Assembly (NCBI GenBank): GCA_027922465.2
Contig: BQMF02000027.1
Span: forward strand, 1,426,001-1,490,000
From: Turritopsis dohrnii
Taxonomy: Eukaryota; Cnidaria; Hydrozoa; Anthoathecata; Oceaniidae
Direction: 5' to 3'
Length of the DNA stretch: 64,000 bases
Positions 22,816-32,719 of this stretch are shown here, piece by piece. The notes below the pieces were generated by a model. It was not told the origin of the DNA. It made no database searches and saw only the letters and a program-made list of their open reading frames with translations. The position numbers were made by a program, and so were the translations under genes. How positions within the stretch are numbered: the first letter of the stretch is position 1; every line of letters starts with the position of its first letter.

Positions 22816-23124
22816 AACTATTTCGTTGAAGGTTTTTCTTACTAAGAGATGATTGAGTTTTTGAAAGTACATCATGGATATGCGGTGAGTTTATCTACAC
22901 TGAAAAGATACTTTAGAAAGGAAGGATTGCAAAAACGCTCAATAGTTCATCAACGAAACTCAGAAGAAGAGATAACAAATACATTAAAAAAGGAGCTCAC
23001 TAATAGTGGTGGTTCGTTTAGATATCGCAAAATACGCAAATCTTTATTAAGACAAGGACTGATTTGTTTGGATCACACATATATGAGCCATCTCATCATT
23101 TTTGTCTGTATCTTAAATGTGTAA
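22816..23124 (+). pseudogene. Integrase-like transposable-element protein, N-terminal scrap
   Basis: Reads ENYFVEGFSY, then a TAA stop at 22846-22848, then MIEFLKVHHGYAVSLSTLKR and GSFRYRKIRKSLLRQGL. The pattern (helix-turn-helix with STLKR, then GYR..R..L...GL) matches proteins with an N-terminal HTH before an integrase catalytic core. The core is missing and the frame ends at 23124. Confidence 0.45.
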
Positions 23125-23368
23125 TTTTTCGTCTAAGTCGCTTTTGAAATAGACTTTTATATGTGGAGTAGCGCATGACCATTGTTATGCATGTTGATAT
23201 AATACTTTCAGCATACATGCGAAATTTACATCACCAAGTAAAACTATAGAATGCTGATGAAAAAATGCACAGCAACGATTTCTTACGTTTTATCGCTGGT
23301 TCATCAATAAAATATTTCAATCACTTTAACCAAAAACCCATCACCACCGATTTCATTTCATGAAATCT

Positions 23369-23435
23369 CCGCTGGAGCTAATACTGGAACCCAACCCTCT
23401 CGCGTATAAGTCTCGAGGCTATAGCCTCAACTCCC
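23369..23435 (+). repeat. DIRS left inverted terminal repeat
   Basis: Starts ccgctggagctaatactgg and ends cctcaactccc. It pairs with 27356-27422 with only a few mismatches around 'ctcgaggctata'. Confidence 0.85.
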
Positions 23436-23577
23436 TTCTTATTTCTTTCTCGCGACAGGAATAACAACACGGAGACAGGTGAGTTAATAAATATTGAAAT
23501 TATCACCAATTATCTACTCGATCTTAGCATTTGTTATAATAAATTGAGAAATTTATGATGTATTGAACAGCGGGGAT

Positions 23578-24517
23578 ATTACTCAGACGGTTTTGACAAC
23601 ATATTCCGTATGTTTGCACGTGTGGCGCTCAATCTTCCATCGAGAAGAGTGGAGCTAGAAAAGGAAGCTAACCAAACTCCTGTACCATCTGATGAATTGA
23701 TATATGATGTTGGATCCCCTACAGAGGGGACTAATCACGTCAGACTCCCTGAAAAAGTGGAAGTATATGTCAGTCGTGGAATCTACCAAGCTAGTTAGCA
23801 GAATATGCCAACAAGCAGATGGTTGTACACATCTCCAACCAAGCAATTTCAGAGGGTATTCTTTGTGCCCATCCTCCTCCTCGTAATATTCAGGCTGAGA
23901 AGGAACTCGATATGGTTGTCAGAGATCTCCTGAATGAGTCTAAAAAGAGTATCTGTTTAAGCTACGATAAACAATTCCATGCCATCCAACAACGGCTGGG
24001 TTTTGTATACGGTCTATTATGTAAATTATGGACCGCTATGGAAGAAGAAAAGGCCGCAGTAGTAGATTCTGACGAGGCAGATGAGGCGTCCAAAGAATCA
24101 ATCAGGAACATGTCAACATTGTTTGACCAAACAATACTGCTCCTGGGACAAGTGCTAAACTCTTGTTCATACTACAGACGTTACAATGTTTTAATGAACC
24201 TGGTCAACGACAAAAAGAAAGTGGAAACAACATTGAAAGATATGGCAGAGACTTTTGAGAGCAACAATCACAATTTGTTATTCGGGTCTCAATATGAAGA
24301 AACTGTGGCAAAGATGTTGAGTTCCAAGTCGAAACAAAAGGAGTTGTATAATTCGCTCAAGAAACCAACATATAGAGGTGCTCGTGGAAGCAGCCGGCCC
24401 TTTCAGAGAGGCCCCCTCCTCGGTGCAAGAGGAAGGGGGCGAGGAATCTTCACAGCCACCAGCCAACACTTCCAGTCATCAAGTGGACGTGGACTCAGGA
24501 GCCAAAGGGGTAAGTAA
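23578..24517 (+). pseudogene. DIRS gag-like protein, frameshifted
   Basis: Open segments in changing frames: 23570-23798 (RGYYSDGFDN...), a short bridge (LVSRICQQADG), then 23819-24517. The last has the conserved EGILCAHPPPR and AEKELDMVVRDLL regions, a helical middle with SCSYYRRYN, and a basic Gly/Arg-rich tail (RGARGSSRPFQRG). At least two frame changes are needed near 23790-23850. It overlaps the following pol frame by about 140 bp. Confidence 0.75.
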
Positions 24518-26520
24518 TATACTTTTGGAGCCAGTCATCCGCATAGAAGAAATTCTTTCTTTGCAAGATTTCCCACAGGTCCATCCGTTAGTAAGGAATC
24601 TTTTCCCCTCAGAAATCCCAGACCTCCCACCTGCTGGAAGGCTGATTCATTTTCAACATCATTGGGCACTGTTGACAAACGACCAGTGGATTTTAGATAC
24701 AGTGAAGGGGTACGAAATCGAGTTTCTATCTGCCCCCATCCAACATCAAACCCCAAAGCCACCCAATTTTTCCAAAGTGGAACAGGATCTGGTAGAGGGG
24801 GAGGTTCAAGCTATGCTGAAAAAAGGAGCAATTCGGGAAGTGAAGCCTTCTCCTGGCCAATACCTGAGCAACATCTTCTTGGTAGACAAGAAAGTGGGAA
24901 CTTACCGGCCGGTCATAAATCTGAAATCCCTCAATCAGAATATTCCCTACAACCATTTCAAAATGGAAGGCCTCCACCTACTGAAAGAATTGCTTCACCA
25001 GGGGGACTTTCTCTGCAAAATAGATCTGAAAGACGCCTATTTTGCAGTTCCAATAACAAGGAAACATCGGAAATTCATAAGGTTTCTATGGCAAGGGAAG
25101 TTGTACGAATTTCTTTGCCTATGTTTCGGTTTATCAACAGCTCCATGGGTCTTCACAAAACTTTTGAAAGTACCTATTTCTCTCTTACGAAAACTCAATG
25201 TGAGGATTATCATTTATCTAGACGACATGTTAATTATGGCACATTCCAAAGAGGAGTTGCTGATAGCCCGAGACACTTTAATTTTTCTTCTACAGAATCT
25301 AGGTTTTGTGATCAATATCCCAAAGTCGACTTTAATACCCACTCAATCTCTGACCTTCCTGGGGGTGGTTATCAACACAACAAGCATGGCAGTGTCCCTC
25401 CCGGAAGAAAAGGTTTCAAATCTGAAGTCAATGTGCCAGGGGCTTCTTACCCAATCCATGTCCACAGTCCGAGAACTGACAAAGTTGATAGGAAAAATGT
25501 CGTCCTCAGCCATAGCTGTTCTCCCGGCTCCCCTTCAGTACCGTTACCTCCAGCACCAAGCGATAAAAGGTCTGCTATATCACGGTCATTACAATGCTCA
25601 AATAGCATTGTCAGAGAAAGCCAAACAAGAACTATCCTGGTGGATGAACAACCTAGAACTCCACAACGGGAAGTCCTTAGTGGTACTCCCCCCACAAGTA
25701 GTAATCTGTTCGGATGCCTCAAAAGAGGGCTGGGGGGCATTTTGCCATGGGCAGAAGACAGGGGGGCCTTGGTCCAGGCAAGAAAGGGAGCTACACATAA
25801 ACATTTTAGAACTCATGGCTGTGGATCTAGCACTAAGAACGTTTACAATGGGAAAGAAAAAGGGTCTGTCAGTACTCATGCAGGTGGACAACATGGTAGC
25901 ACTAACATATCTGACCAAGATGGGGGGAACCAAAAACCAGGAATTAGTAGACATTAGCAAGAGGATATGGATATGGAAATATATTATGGAGCGAATGGAA
26001 GCTGGACCCTTCAGTCTTTCGGAAGATTTGCTCTCTGAGGGGAACACCGGAGATAGATCTGTTCGCGTCAAGGGCTTCCCATCAGCTGGTGAGACACAGA
26101 TCCTGGAAAAGGGATCCAGACAGCCAAGGTCGGGATGCATTTCAGATAAACTGGAACGGGAGCTTCACTTACAGCTTCCCTCCATTTTCCCTAATAGGGA
26201 GAGTATTAAGGAAATTGGAAGCGGAACAAGCAGATATGATGTTAGTTGCTCCAGCATGGCAGACTCAGGCCTGGTTCCCAGTTCTGCTCAAACTGTCAGT
26301 GAGAAATCCCTTGTTGCTCCCATGCAGAGGGGATCTACTAAAAAACCCAAAGGGAGAGTGCCACCCCCTCATAGTGAGAAACTCTCTCAGGTTAGTGGCA
26401 TGGACACTTTCAGGCAAACCTTGGAGACAGAGGGAATATCAGGGACATCTGCCACCCTCATCACTGCTTCACGACGTATCAAGACACTTAAGCATTACAA
26501 CTCGGCTTGGCGAAAGTGGT
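24378..26520 (+). pseudogene. DIRS reverse transcriptase-RNase H
   Basis: The main frame starts within the gag tail. RT motifs in order: GTYRPVINLKSLN, FLCKIDLKDAYFAVPI, LCFGLSTAPWVFTK and the catalytic IIYLDDMLIMAHS, then GFVINIPKS and LTFLGVVIN. RNase H follows: VICSDASKEGWGAFCHG, then ELHINILELMAVDLAL and MQVDNMVALTYL. After about 26040 the frame shifts; the conserved link to the recombinase (FPPFSLIGRVLRK, MMLVAPAWQTQAWFP) is in another frame at 26130-26450. Confidence 0.88.
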
Positions 26521-27350
26521 CTAGCTGGTGTGTTGAAAGACAGGTATGTCCCATTGGATGTCCTGTCAATGCAATCTTGGATTTTCTGGCTGAATTATTT
26601 ACTCAGGGTCTAGAGCATGGCACAATTGCGAACCATAGATCGGCTATTTCTGCTTATCATGCACCCATAGATGGACAAAAAATTGGAGATCATCCCAGGG
26701 TATCAACGTTAATGGCGGGTGTTTTTAACAGCAGGCCACCTAAGCCAAAGTTATTATTCATTTGGGATGTTGAGTTGGTTCTGAAATATATAAGGGATCT
26801 CCCAGCTAATAGTGACCTTTCTGCAAAGTTGCTTACTTTGAAACTTGCTACACTTCTCGCCTTGACAGCAGCTTCTCGGGTTTCAGAGTTGACCTATTTG
26901 GACACAAAATTTCTTGTTAAACACCAACAGTTTTATACCTTTCATTTGGGACAACTGACTAAAGTTTGCAAACCGGGGAAAGTCAGACCTCCTATAAAAT
27001 TTTTCAAATTTGTGTATGCTCAACTCTGGACGGGTATATCGATAGGAAAATAAAGTGAGGAACACAGGATGGTTAGTCATATAAGACCTCATAAGGCAGT
27101 TACAACTTCTACGGTATCTAGGTGGTTAAAAGAGTTTCTCAGTTCTGCTGGAATTGATACTAAACAGTTTACCGCCCACTCAACCAGGTCGGCCTCGACT
27201 TCAAAGGCGGTTAAGGTGGGGGTAAGTTTGTTGGACATTATGGCACAGGCTTACTGGTCAGGGGAGTCGACATTTCAGAATTTCTACCACAGGGAAGTGT
27301 TAGATAGTGCACAGACCTATCAACGAGCTATTTTAGGAGTACAGCTTTGA
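26430..27350 (+). pseudogene. DIRS tyrosine recombinase
   Basis: The SAM-like N-terminal part reads LKHYNSAWRKWSSWC then IANHRSAISAYHAP. The catalytic domain has TAASRVSEL (first Arg), HSTRSASTSKA (HxxR box), AYWSG in the place of the usual H/W motif, and FYHREV containing the candidate nucleophile Tyr. Two or more frameshifts lie between 27030 and 27075, so the first Arg and the HxxR box are in different frames. In active elements this enzyme inserts a circular DNA intermediate. Confidence 0.85.
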
Positions 27351-27355
27351 AGATA

Positions 27356-27422
27356 GGGAGTTGAGGCTATAACCTCCAGACTTATACGCGAGAGGGTTGG
27401 GTTCCAGTATTAGCTCCAGCGG
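27356..27422 (-). repeat. DIRS right inverted terminal repeat
   Basis: Reverse complement of 23369-23435 over 67 bp, starting gggagttgaggctataacct. Confidence 0.85.
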
Positions 27423-27498
27423 ATGAAATCGGAGCTGACGAGCTAATACTCCCACCCTCCCGCCCAATGTTTTATTTAACCGTTTTATTGTTTTGTAG

Positions 27499-27557
27499 GT
27501 TATGGTAACTACGGCAGTTATAGTGGATACCATCGTGGACGTAGAGGTCGTCCTTAA
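27499..27557 (+). CDS. Possible terminal exon with Gly/Tyr/Arg-rich (RGG-like) tail
   Basis: The sequence tattgttttgtag ends at 27498 as a strong acceptor, followed by a frame reading YGNYGSYSGYHRGRRGRP and a TAA stop at 27555-27557. Such tails end hnRNP-like RNA-binding proteins. No certain upstream exon was found. A donor at 23480/23481 (gagacag|gtgagt) is in compatible phase, but it lies just inside the DIRS left end, so that pairing may be chance. Confidence 0.35.
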
Positions 27558-27725
27558 ATGTATTTTCTTTCCTGAGTAACAAAAAACCTTCGTCTCACAA
27601 TTGTCTTTTTAATCATCTCCCAATTTATTTGGTAGCAAACCGTGTTCCCGTCCATACCCCTTGTGTTTATTCCTCAGCAAAGAAATTAAGCCGTACGGGA
27701 ATATTCCAGAGTGATTTGCTTCTAC

Positions 27726-27800
27726 AGCCTCGAGACTTATACGCGAGAGGATTGGGTTCCAGTATTACCTCGTCAGCTCCGATTTCATTCATGAAATCTG
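27726..27800 (-). repeat. Solo DIRS-type terminal repeat
   Basis: Repeats the outer right-end sequence (cttatacgcgagaggattgg, then ttccagtatta) about 370 bp beyond the DIRS right repeat and in the same orientation. It is probably left from another copy or part of a split terminal structure. Confidence 0.6.
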
Positions 27801-27857
27801 GATTACCCATCAGGCGCTTCGCGCCCTTGCGCAATCCTCAAAATTCGATTATCTAAG

Positions 27858-29022
27858 TGGGAAAATATCAAGGTTGTTGCAACGCCATTTATTTATTTAT
27901 TTAGAAGTGAAAATCAGACATTTGTGCTACCAAAGAAATACCAAGAATACTTGTCATCAAATGAAATTACAAAACGTTGCAAAATTTCCGATAGACTGCG
28001 ATGGTTTTACAGTTTTTGCCATTTCAGTCCAATAAAATTCCCAAATTTAGTCAACACTCCAAACAAAATTCTGCTTCGCGGTTTTTAAAATACCCATATC
28101 ATAGCTGATGTGTGGAAGACAACATTACGGAAATCATTTCAGCTTTCACAAAACTTTGTTGGACCCGATAATACACTGAAAATCCGGAATATTGACAAAT
28201 ACAAAAAATGAACGTTGTTGTTAGAACAAACGAAAGCTTGTATTGTAAACTGTATTTTTCATGGAAACAAAATAAGATTTTGTACTTATAACTTACATTT
28301 AGACATCACAAAAATATAATATTCCGTTTCTGTTACAGAATTTTCGCTTTTTGTTCAAAGTTCTAATTACCGCCCAAGCGGTTATTAGATTCTGAGTTAA
28401 TTCATTCTAGTAAGCGCCCGGGCGCTTATTGGAGCGGGGCGCTTATAAAAATATTTTTGACTAGACGGTGCGCTAATTAGAGAGAACTAGCCGCCAAGGC
28501 GGCGTCGCTCACCGCCCTTGTCCACCTGCTCTGTATCACCCCGCAGACTCCAATAAACGTCATAGTTCCTTATAAACGGCTCTGAGGTTCAATTCTAATG
28601 CCTCCTCGACTGTTTTAACTTCATTTGCTGCTGGCTTTATTGCTTAATAAAGCTTGTTTGCACATGAAGACTCCTTGTGTTTCAAATCTTGCATATTCTA
28701 AACTTATCATTTCTTTGAAGTGAAAAAATTTCCGAGAAGTGAAAATAAAATAGAGAAGTACAGAAATTTCGCCTGAAGTAAAAACATTGTTAAAGAAAAT
28801 TTAATGTCGCAATGTATCTTGTGTTTTTAAAGAAAGTAAATGTTTAAAAAAGTATGAAATAGAAAACACCTAAACTTCATTCCCCCCCCCCCCCCCCCCC
28901 CCCCCCCCCTTAATACCTAGTTTTCATTGCATTCTTCTTACCCAATTTAGTTTTTCTTAAGGATAGGTCACGAGGCGATAAAAAGCCGAATAGACACATC
29001 ATCAGTGTTTAAAATCTGTCCA
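27858..29022. other. Gene-free stretch with C28 tract
   Basis: No exon recognised. At 28400-28480 are 'agcgcccgggcgctta' palindromic words like those of the element at 62786. A run of 28 C lies at 28882-28909. Confidence 0.5.
28882..28909. repeat. Homopolymer C, 28 nt
   Basis: Uninterrupted C tract; its length is probably variable or uncertain in the assembly. Confidence 0.9.
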
Positions 29023-29665
29023 ACGATACAACTCACAAAGTGATATTTAAAGGGACGATACAACTCACAAACTGATATTTAAAGGGATGATACAACTCAC
29101 AAACTGATATTTAAAGGGACGATACAACTCACAAACTGATATTTAAAGGGATGATACAACTCACAAAGTGATATTTAAAGGGACGATACAACTCACAAAG
29201 TGATATTTTTAAAGGGACGATACAACTCACAAAGTGATATTTAAAGGGACGATACAACTCACAAAGTGATATTTAAAGGGATGATACAACTCACAAACTG
29301 ATATTTTTAAAGGGATGATACAACTCACAAACTGATATTTTTAAAGGGATGATACAACTCACAAACTGATATTTAAAGGGATGATACAACTCACAAACTG
29401 ATATTTTTAAAGGGATGATACAACTCACAAACTGATATTTTTAAAGGGATGATACAACTCACAAACTGATATTTAAAGGGATGATACAACTCACAAACTG
29501 ATATTTTTAAAGGGATGATACAACTCACAAAGTGATATTTAAAGGGATGATACAACTCACAAACTGATATTTTTAAAGGGATGATACAACTCACAAAGTG
29601 ATATTTAAAGGGACGATAGAACACACAAAGTGATATTCAAAGGGCTGGTACAACTCACAAAGTTG
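29023..29665. repeat. 32/34-bp satellite, about 20 units
   Basis: The unit gatacaactcacaaactgat plus atttaaagggat (32 bp) alternates with a 34-bp form carrying an extra TT. Variants differ at two main sites (ggaC/Tgat; aaaC/Gtg). Neighbouring runs share variants, which suggests expansion by multi-unit blocks. No spacers, hence not a CRISPR. The repetitive frame on the - strand is a by-product. Confidence 0.95.
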
Positions 29666-31202
29666 GTTAAGAAAGTCCTTTTTAAATTCTTTTTTTTGGA
29701 ATTTCTGTTTCTTTGGATAGATTTACAACTTAGAGTGGAAGCCCTTACTCCTTAGTAAATTACAAAGGCGTAATACCAATTATTGTGATAAGAAGTGTTA
29801 GCAACTATCTTGTTACGTCATAAATAGAAATGGAAATGGGTGGGATTTTGGATAAAAGTCATAATTAGGGGGATATTTTTTTTTCAGTTAAGAAATTTTT
29901 CACAAATAAATCGATTTTTTCTTCCTGAATGTTCGAATATCTGGTGTACGAGAACAAATATGTTGCATATTGTTTAAAAAGCCCACACTGTATGACGTAC
30001 ATTACGTACCTGTTTACGTACCTTTTACGTAACTTTTTATTTCTCACTTTGGAAATGTTCAGTTGGGTGGGGTTGTCAATAAACAGGGGGTGACATTTTG
30101 AAAAAAAATCATAAATTGGAGGGGTGTTAATAAATAGATATGGGTGGTGAAACAACAGAATTGTCCGTTTCCATAATTCAGTTATCTCCCTAATACATGC
30201 TACATTATGCAATCAATGTAAGTACTATCTTTGGGATTACTAGCTTTGATTACTTTTCCAATATAAGAATGTTTGTTTAGCTTGTGAAACTCTGCTTACT
30301 ATTCATTTGAGTCATTTTCATTGATTTTTGGCATTGGCATTATCAAAATGTACTATATATTATAGAGATAAGTGAATTATGGGAATCGCCAATTATTTTA
30401 AGGGGAGGAATTTTCCGATCTTAGACTCGAATAGTAAGTGAAAGCTGTACATTATGTGAAATATGCAGATTGTTTTGCAAATTAAGACAAAAATCGCTTT
30501 ACATCAGAATTATGAATAAAACACATTAAGTTGTCAGTGGTCAATAATTTGTTTTAAATTTCTAAAGAAATATACACACTATTTCAATGAAACTACTCAT
30601 TGTGACTTGTTCACCATTTTGCCTATCGTTTTGTTGACTTCAGCAATGGCAGAAGTAAATGACCGAGACTAAGTTCCAGTTCCTTTTGATTGGTGAAATC
30701 ATGCAGCGACACATCTATATCCAACCTCGTCCCCAGGGTTTCTTGCCTTTTTGATGTACTAGATGACGGCTATCCAGTACATCAAAACGACAAAAAGCCC
30801 TGGAGACGAGGTTGATCTATATATTGTGTACCATAGAGTGCCTGATCTGCCCTGAAAATGTTTTGGATACGCCGCTGGTAATTTAAACAGTTTCGGTCAA
30901 GTTGTGACTATTCGAGCTTTGATTTATAACAACATTTCCCAACAATCTTTTGAGATAAAAGAAGTATTCTCTCCGTTTCGATTGATGATTTCTTTGTAAT
31001 AATCTCAATAAAATAATCTTCGTAGCTACATCCATTGTGATTTGTAGAAATATTTTTTTGTCTTCACAACCACAGTAACCATAGTAACAAGTGTATTGAC
31101 CATGACGAGAGAAGGTTTATTCACGTCAACATTATTTCAGAAATCATCTGTACAAACCGATTTGGATGACATTCTTATCATACTTATTCTATCTTATCTG
31201 AT
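29666..31202. other. Gene-free stretch
   Basis: No exon recognised on either strand. The only mobile element found is the palindromic MITE at 30722-30814. Confidence 0.5.
30722..30814. mobile_element. Palindromic MITE with 9-bp duplication ('aacctcg' family)
   Basis: The arms caacctcgtccccagggttt and agccctggagacgaggttg are flanked by atctatatc / atctatata (9 bp, one mismatch). Confidence 0.75.
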
Positions 31203-32342
31203 CTTAAAGATAATGAACTGTTATATGCAGAGCTGAGGATTGCAATGATTTCAGTAGAAATAGAACAATTGAGAAATGGTCTGGCAACGAGCAGCTGTTT
31301 ATTATAAACAAACCGCTCAAGCAACTTTAAGAAAACTGCTGACACAGTTGTTTCTCGATAGATAGCTCGTCATCTTCGACTCTCACATAATTTTGCTGGT
31401 GAAATACCATTTCCTTTTCGCTTTCTTGCATTTTTATTGAAATGTGTATAATATGTTTACAGAAATCTCTTTGCTGTGACTTTCAACAAACTTATCCCTT
31501 ATCTTTAGTTGTAAGCATCAGATTCAAAGCCAACACGGGCATGTCTCCATAGCTGTTTGTGTTACAATGAATTTACAAATATCCTGAGAATTCAAACAAT
31601 TTTATCGTAGTCAGAAGATCAAATTTCATTATCTACACCATGAATACGTTTAACAATATATATCATTGATAGAAACTGTTTTTTAGTGACAGACGTTGAT
31701 GTTTGCATCAACTGATCTAAAGTATTTCTTAATCAAAGCTGCTATCAGTTAGATTTGTCCACAAATGATAATTTATTGCAGAGTTTATTTGTAGCTTGAA
31801 CAGATGCTCATAACTTGCTTATAGTTGCCTAGGCAACGACTACTAACTGTCATTTCTTTCATCAGAAATGACGAGTGAAAAAAGTGTCCCGTCGCAAGAA
31901 AAGATTGAACCTTTGAAACTTGGTTCAACAGACCAAGGAATTCTAATGTCATTGTCAAACACATTCATCTTTGAAAAGCAGAAAATAAAATAAAAGGAAG
32001 TAAAAAATCATGGCTTAAACCGAAGGCGTAAGGTTGTCGTTAAGACATCTTCACTGCTACAACACATATAAGCTTTTATAAACATCATTGATCTCATAAT
32101 TGACAAAATTTAAACATATTCTAAAGATAATGAACTATCATAAGGTCGAGAAAGAGCAGTGTCAGCAGTTTTCTTATGACATAATCTCCACGAGAGAGCC
32201 AATCATTTTTTGGCGTTGTTTGAACGCTTTGTTAATAATAAACAGCTGCTCGTTGCCAGACCATTTCTCAATTGTTCTATTTCTACTGAAATCAGCATAG
32301 TGCAACCCTCGCCTCTACATATAATAGTTCATTATCTTTAAG
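31203..32342. mobile_element. Foldback element with long inverted arms, about 1.14 kb
   Basis: The left arm (31203-31400) and right arm (32120-32342) are inverted copies. They start cttaaagataatgaact and contain 'ttcagtagaaatagaacaat' and 'gaaatggtctggcaacgag'. The centre contains only a 41-codon frame at 31866. Partial arms of the same family recur at 33997-34012, 52521-52600 and 62240-62340. Confidence 0.7.
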
Positions 32343-32497
32343 GGAGGCTTAAGTTGAAGAAAAAGCATCACCGAGACTAAAAAATCCTTTAAATTTTAAA
32401 AATTTGTGAATACCCACAAAAGAAGATCAAATACAAACGTTAATTGGTATGAAAGAAAAGCATTGCTGAGGTTTAGTCAAAAACTACTTGCATTTAT

Positions 32498-32719
32498 AAA
32501 GGGGGTTTTACACGTAAAGATTCTTGAAAAATGTTTCTTTTAAGCTGGTGTTTTAATGCTTTAAATTTAAATTGTACATCAAAAAGTCAACGCGTTGAAT
32601 AATTAATGAGTTGAGACGCTGAAACTTGACTTTTCGGTGTACAATATAAATTTAAAGCATTAAAACACCTGCTTAAAAGAAACATTTTTCAAGAATTTTT
32701 ACGTGTAAAACCCCCTTTT
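32498..32719. mobile_element. Palindromic MITE, about 220 bp
   Basis: A nearly perfect palindrome: the arms start aaagggggttttacacgtaa, and the stretches 'ttaatgctttaaattta' and 'taaatttaaagcattaa' mirror each other. Related to the short copy at 7470-7560. Confidence 0.8.

Larger units (their letters stand above)
23339..27441 (+). mobile_element. DIRS-type retrotransposon, decayed
   Basis: Inverted terminal repeats (23369-23435 and 27356-27422, 67 bp each, nearly identical as reverse complements) enclose gag, RT-RNase H and tyrosine recombinase frames in the DIRS1 order. No DDE integrase is present. DIRS elements integrate by recombinase and leave no target duplication, and none was seen. 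Several frameshifts in every frame show it is inactive. Outer ends are approximate. Confidence 0.88.

Noticed and set aside
24662..25957. 431-codon frame overlapping the DIRS RT
   Set aside because: It is a shadow frame; RT and RNase H motifs are in the neighbouring frame.
29391..29624. Open frame on the - strand with a repeating peptide
   Set aside because: It is only the satellite read in one frame.
29023..29665. Regular repeats that might suggest a CRISPR array
   Set aside because: The units are contiguous 32/34-bp copies without unique spacers, in animal DNA.
31866..31991. 41-codon ATG frame after an acceptor-like ttcatcag
   Set aside because: It lies inside a foldback element and no partner exon or family resemblance was seen.
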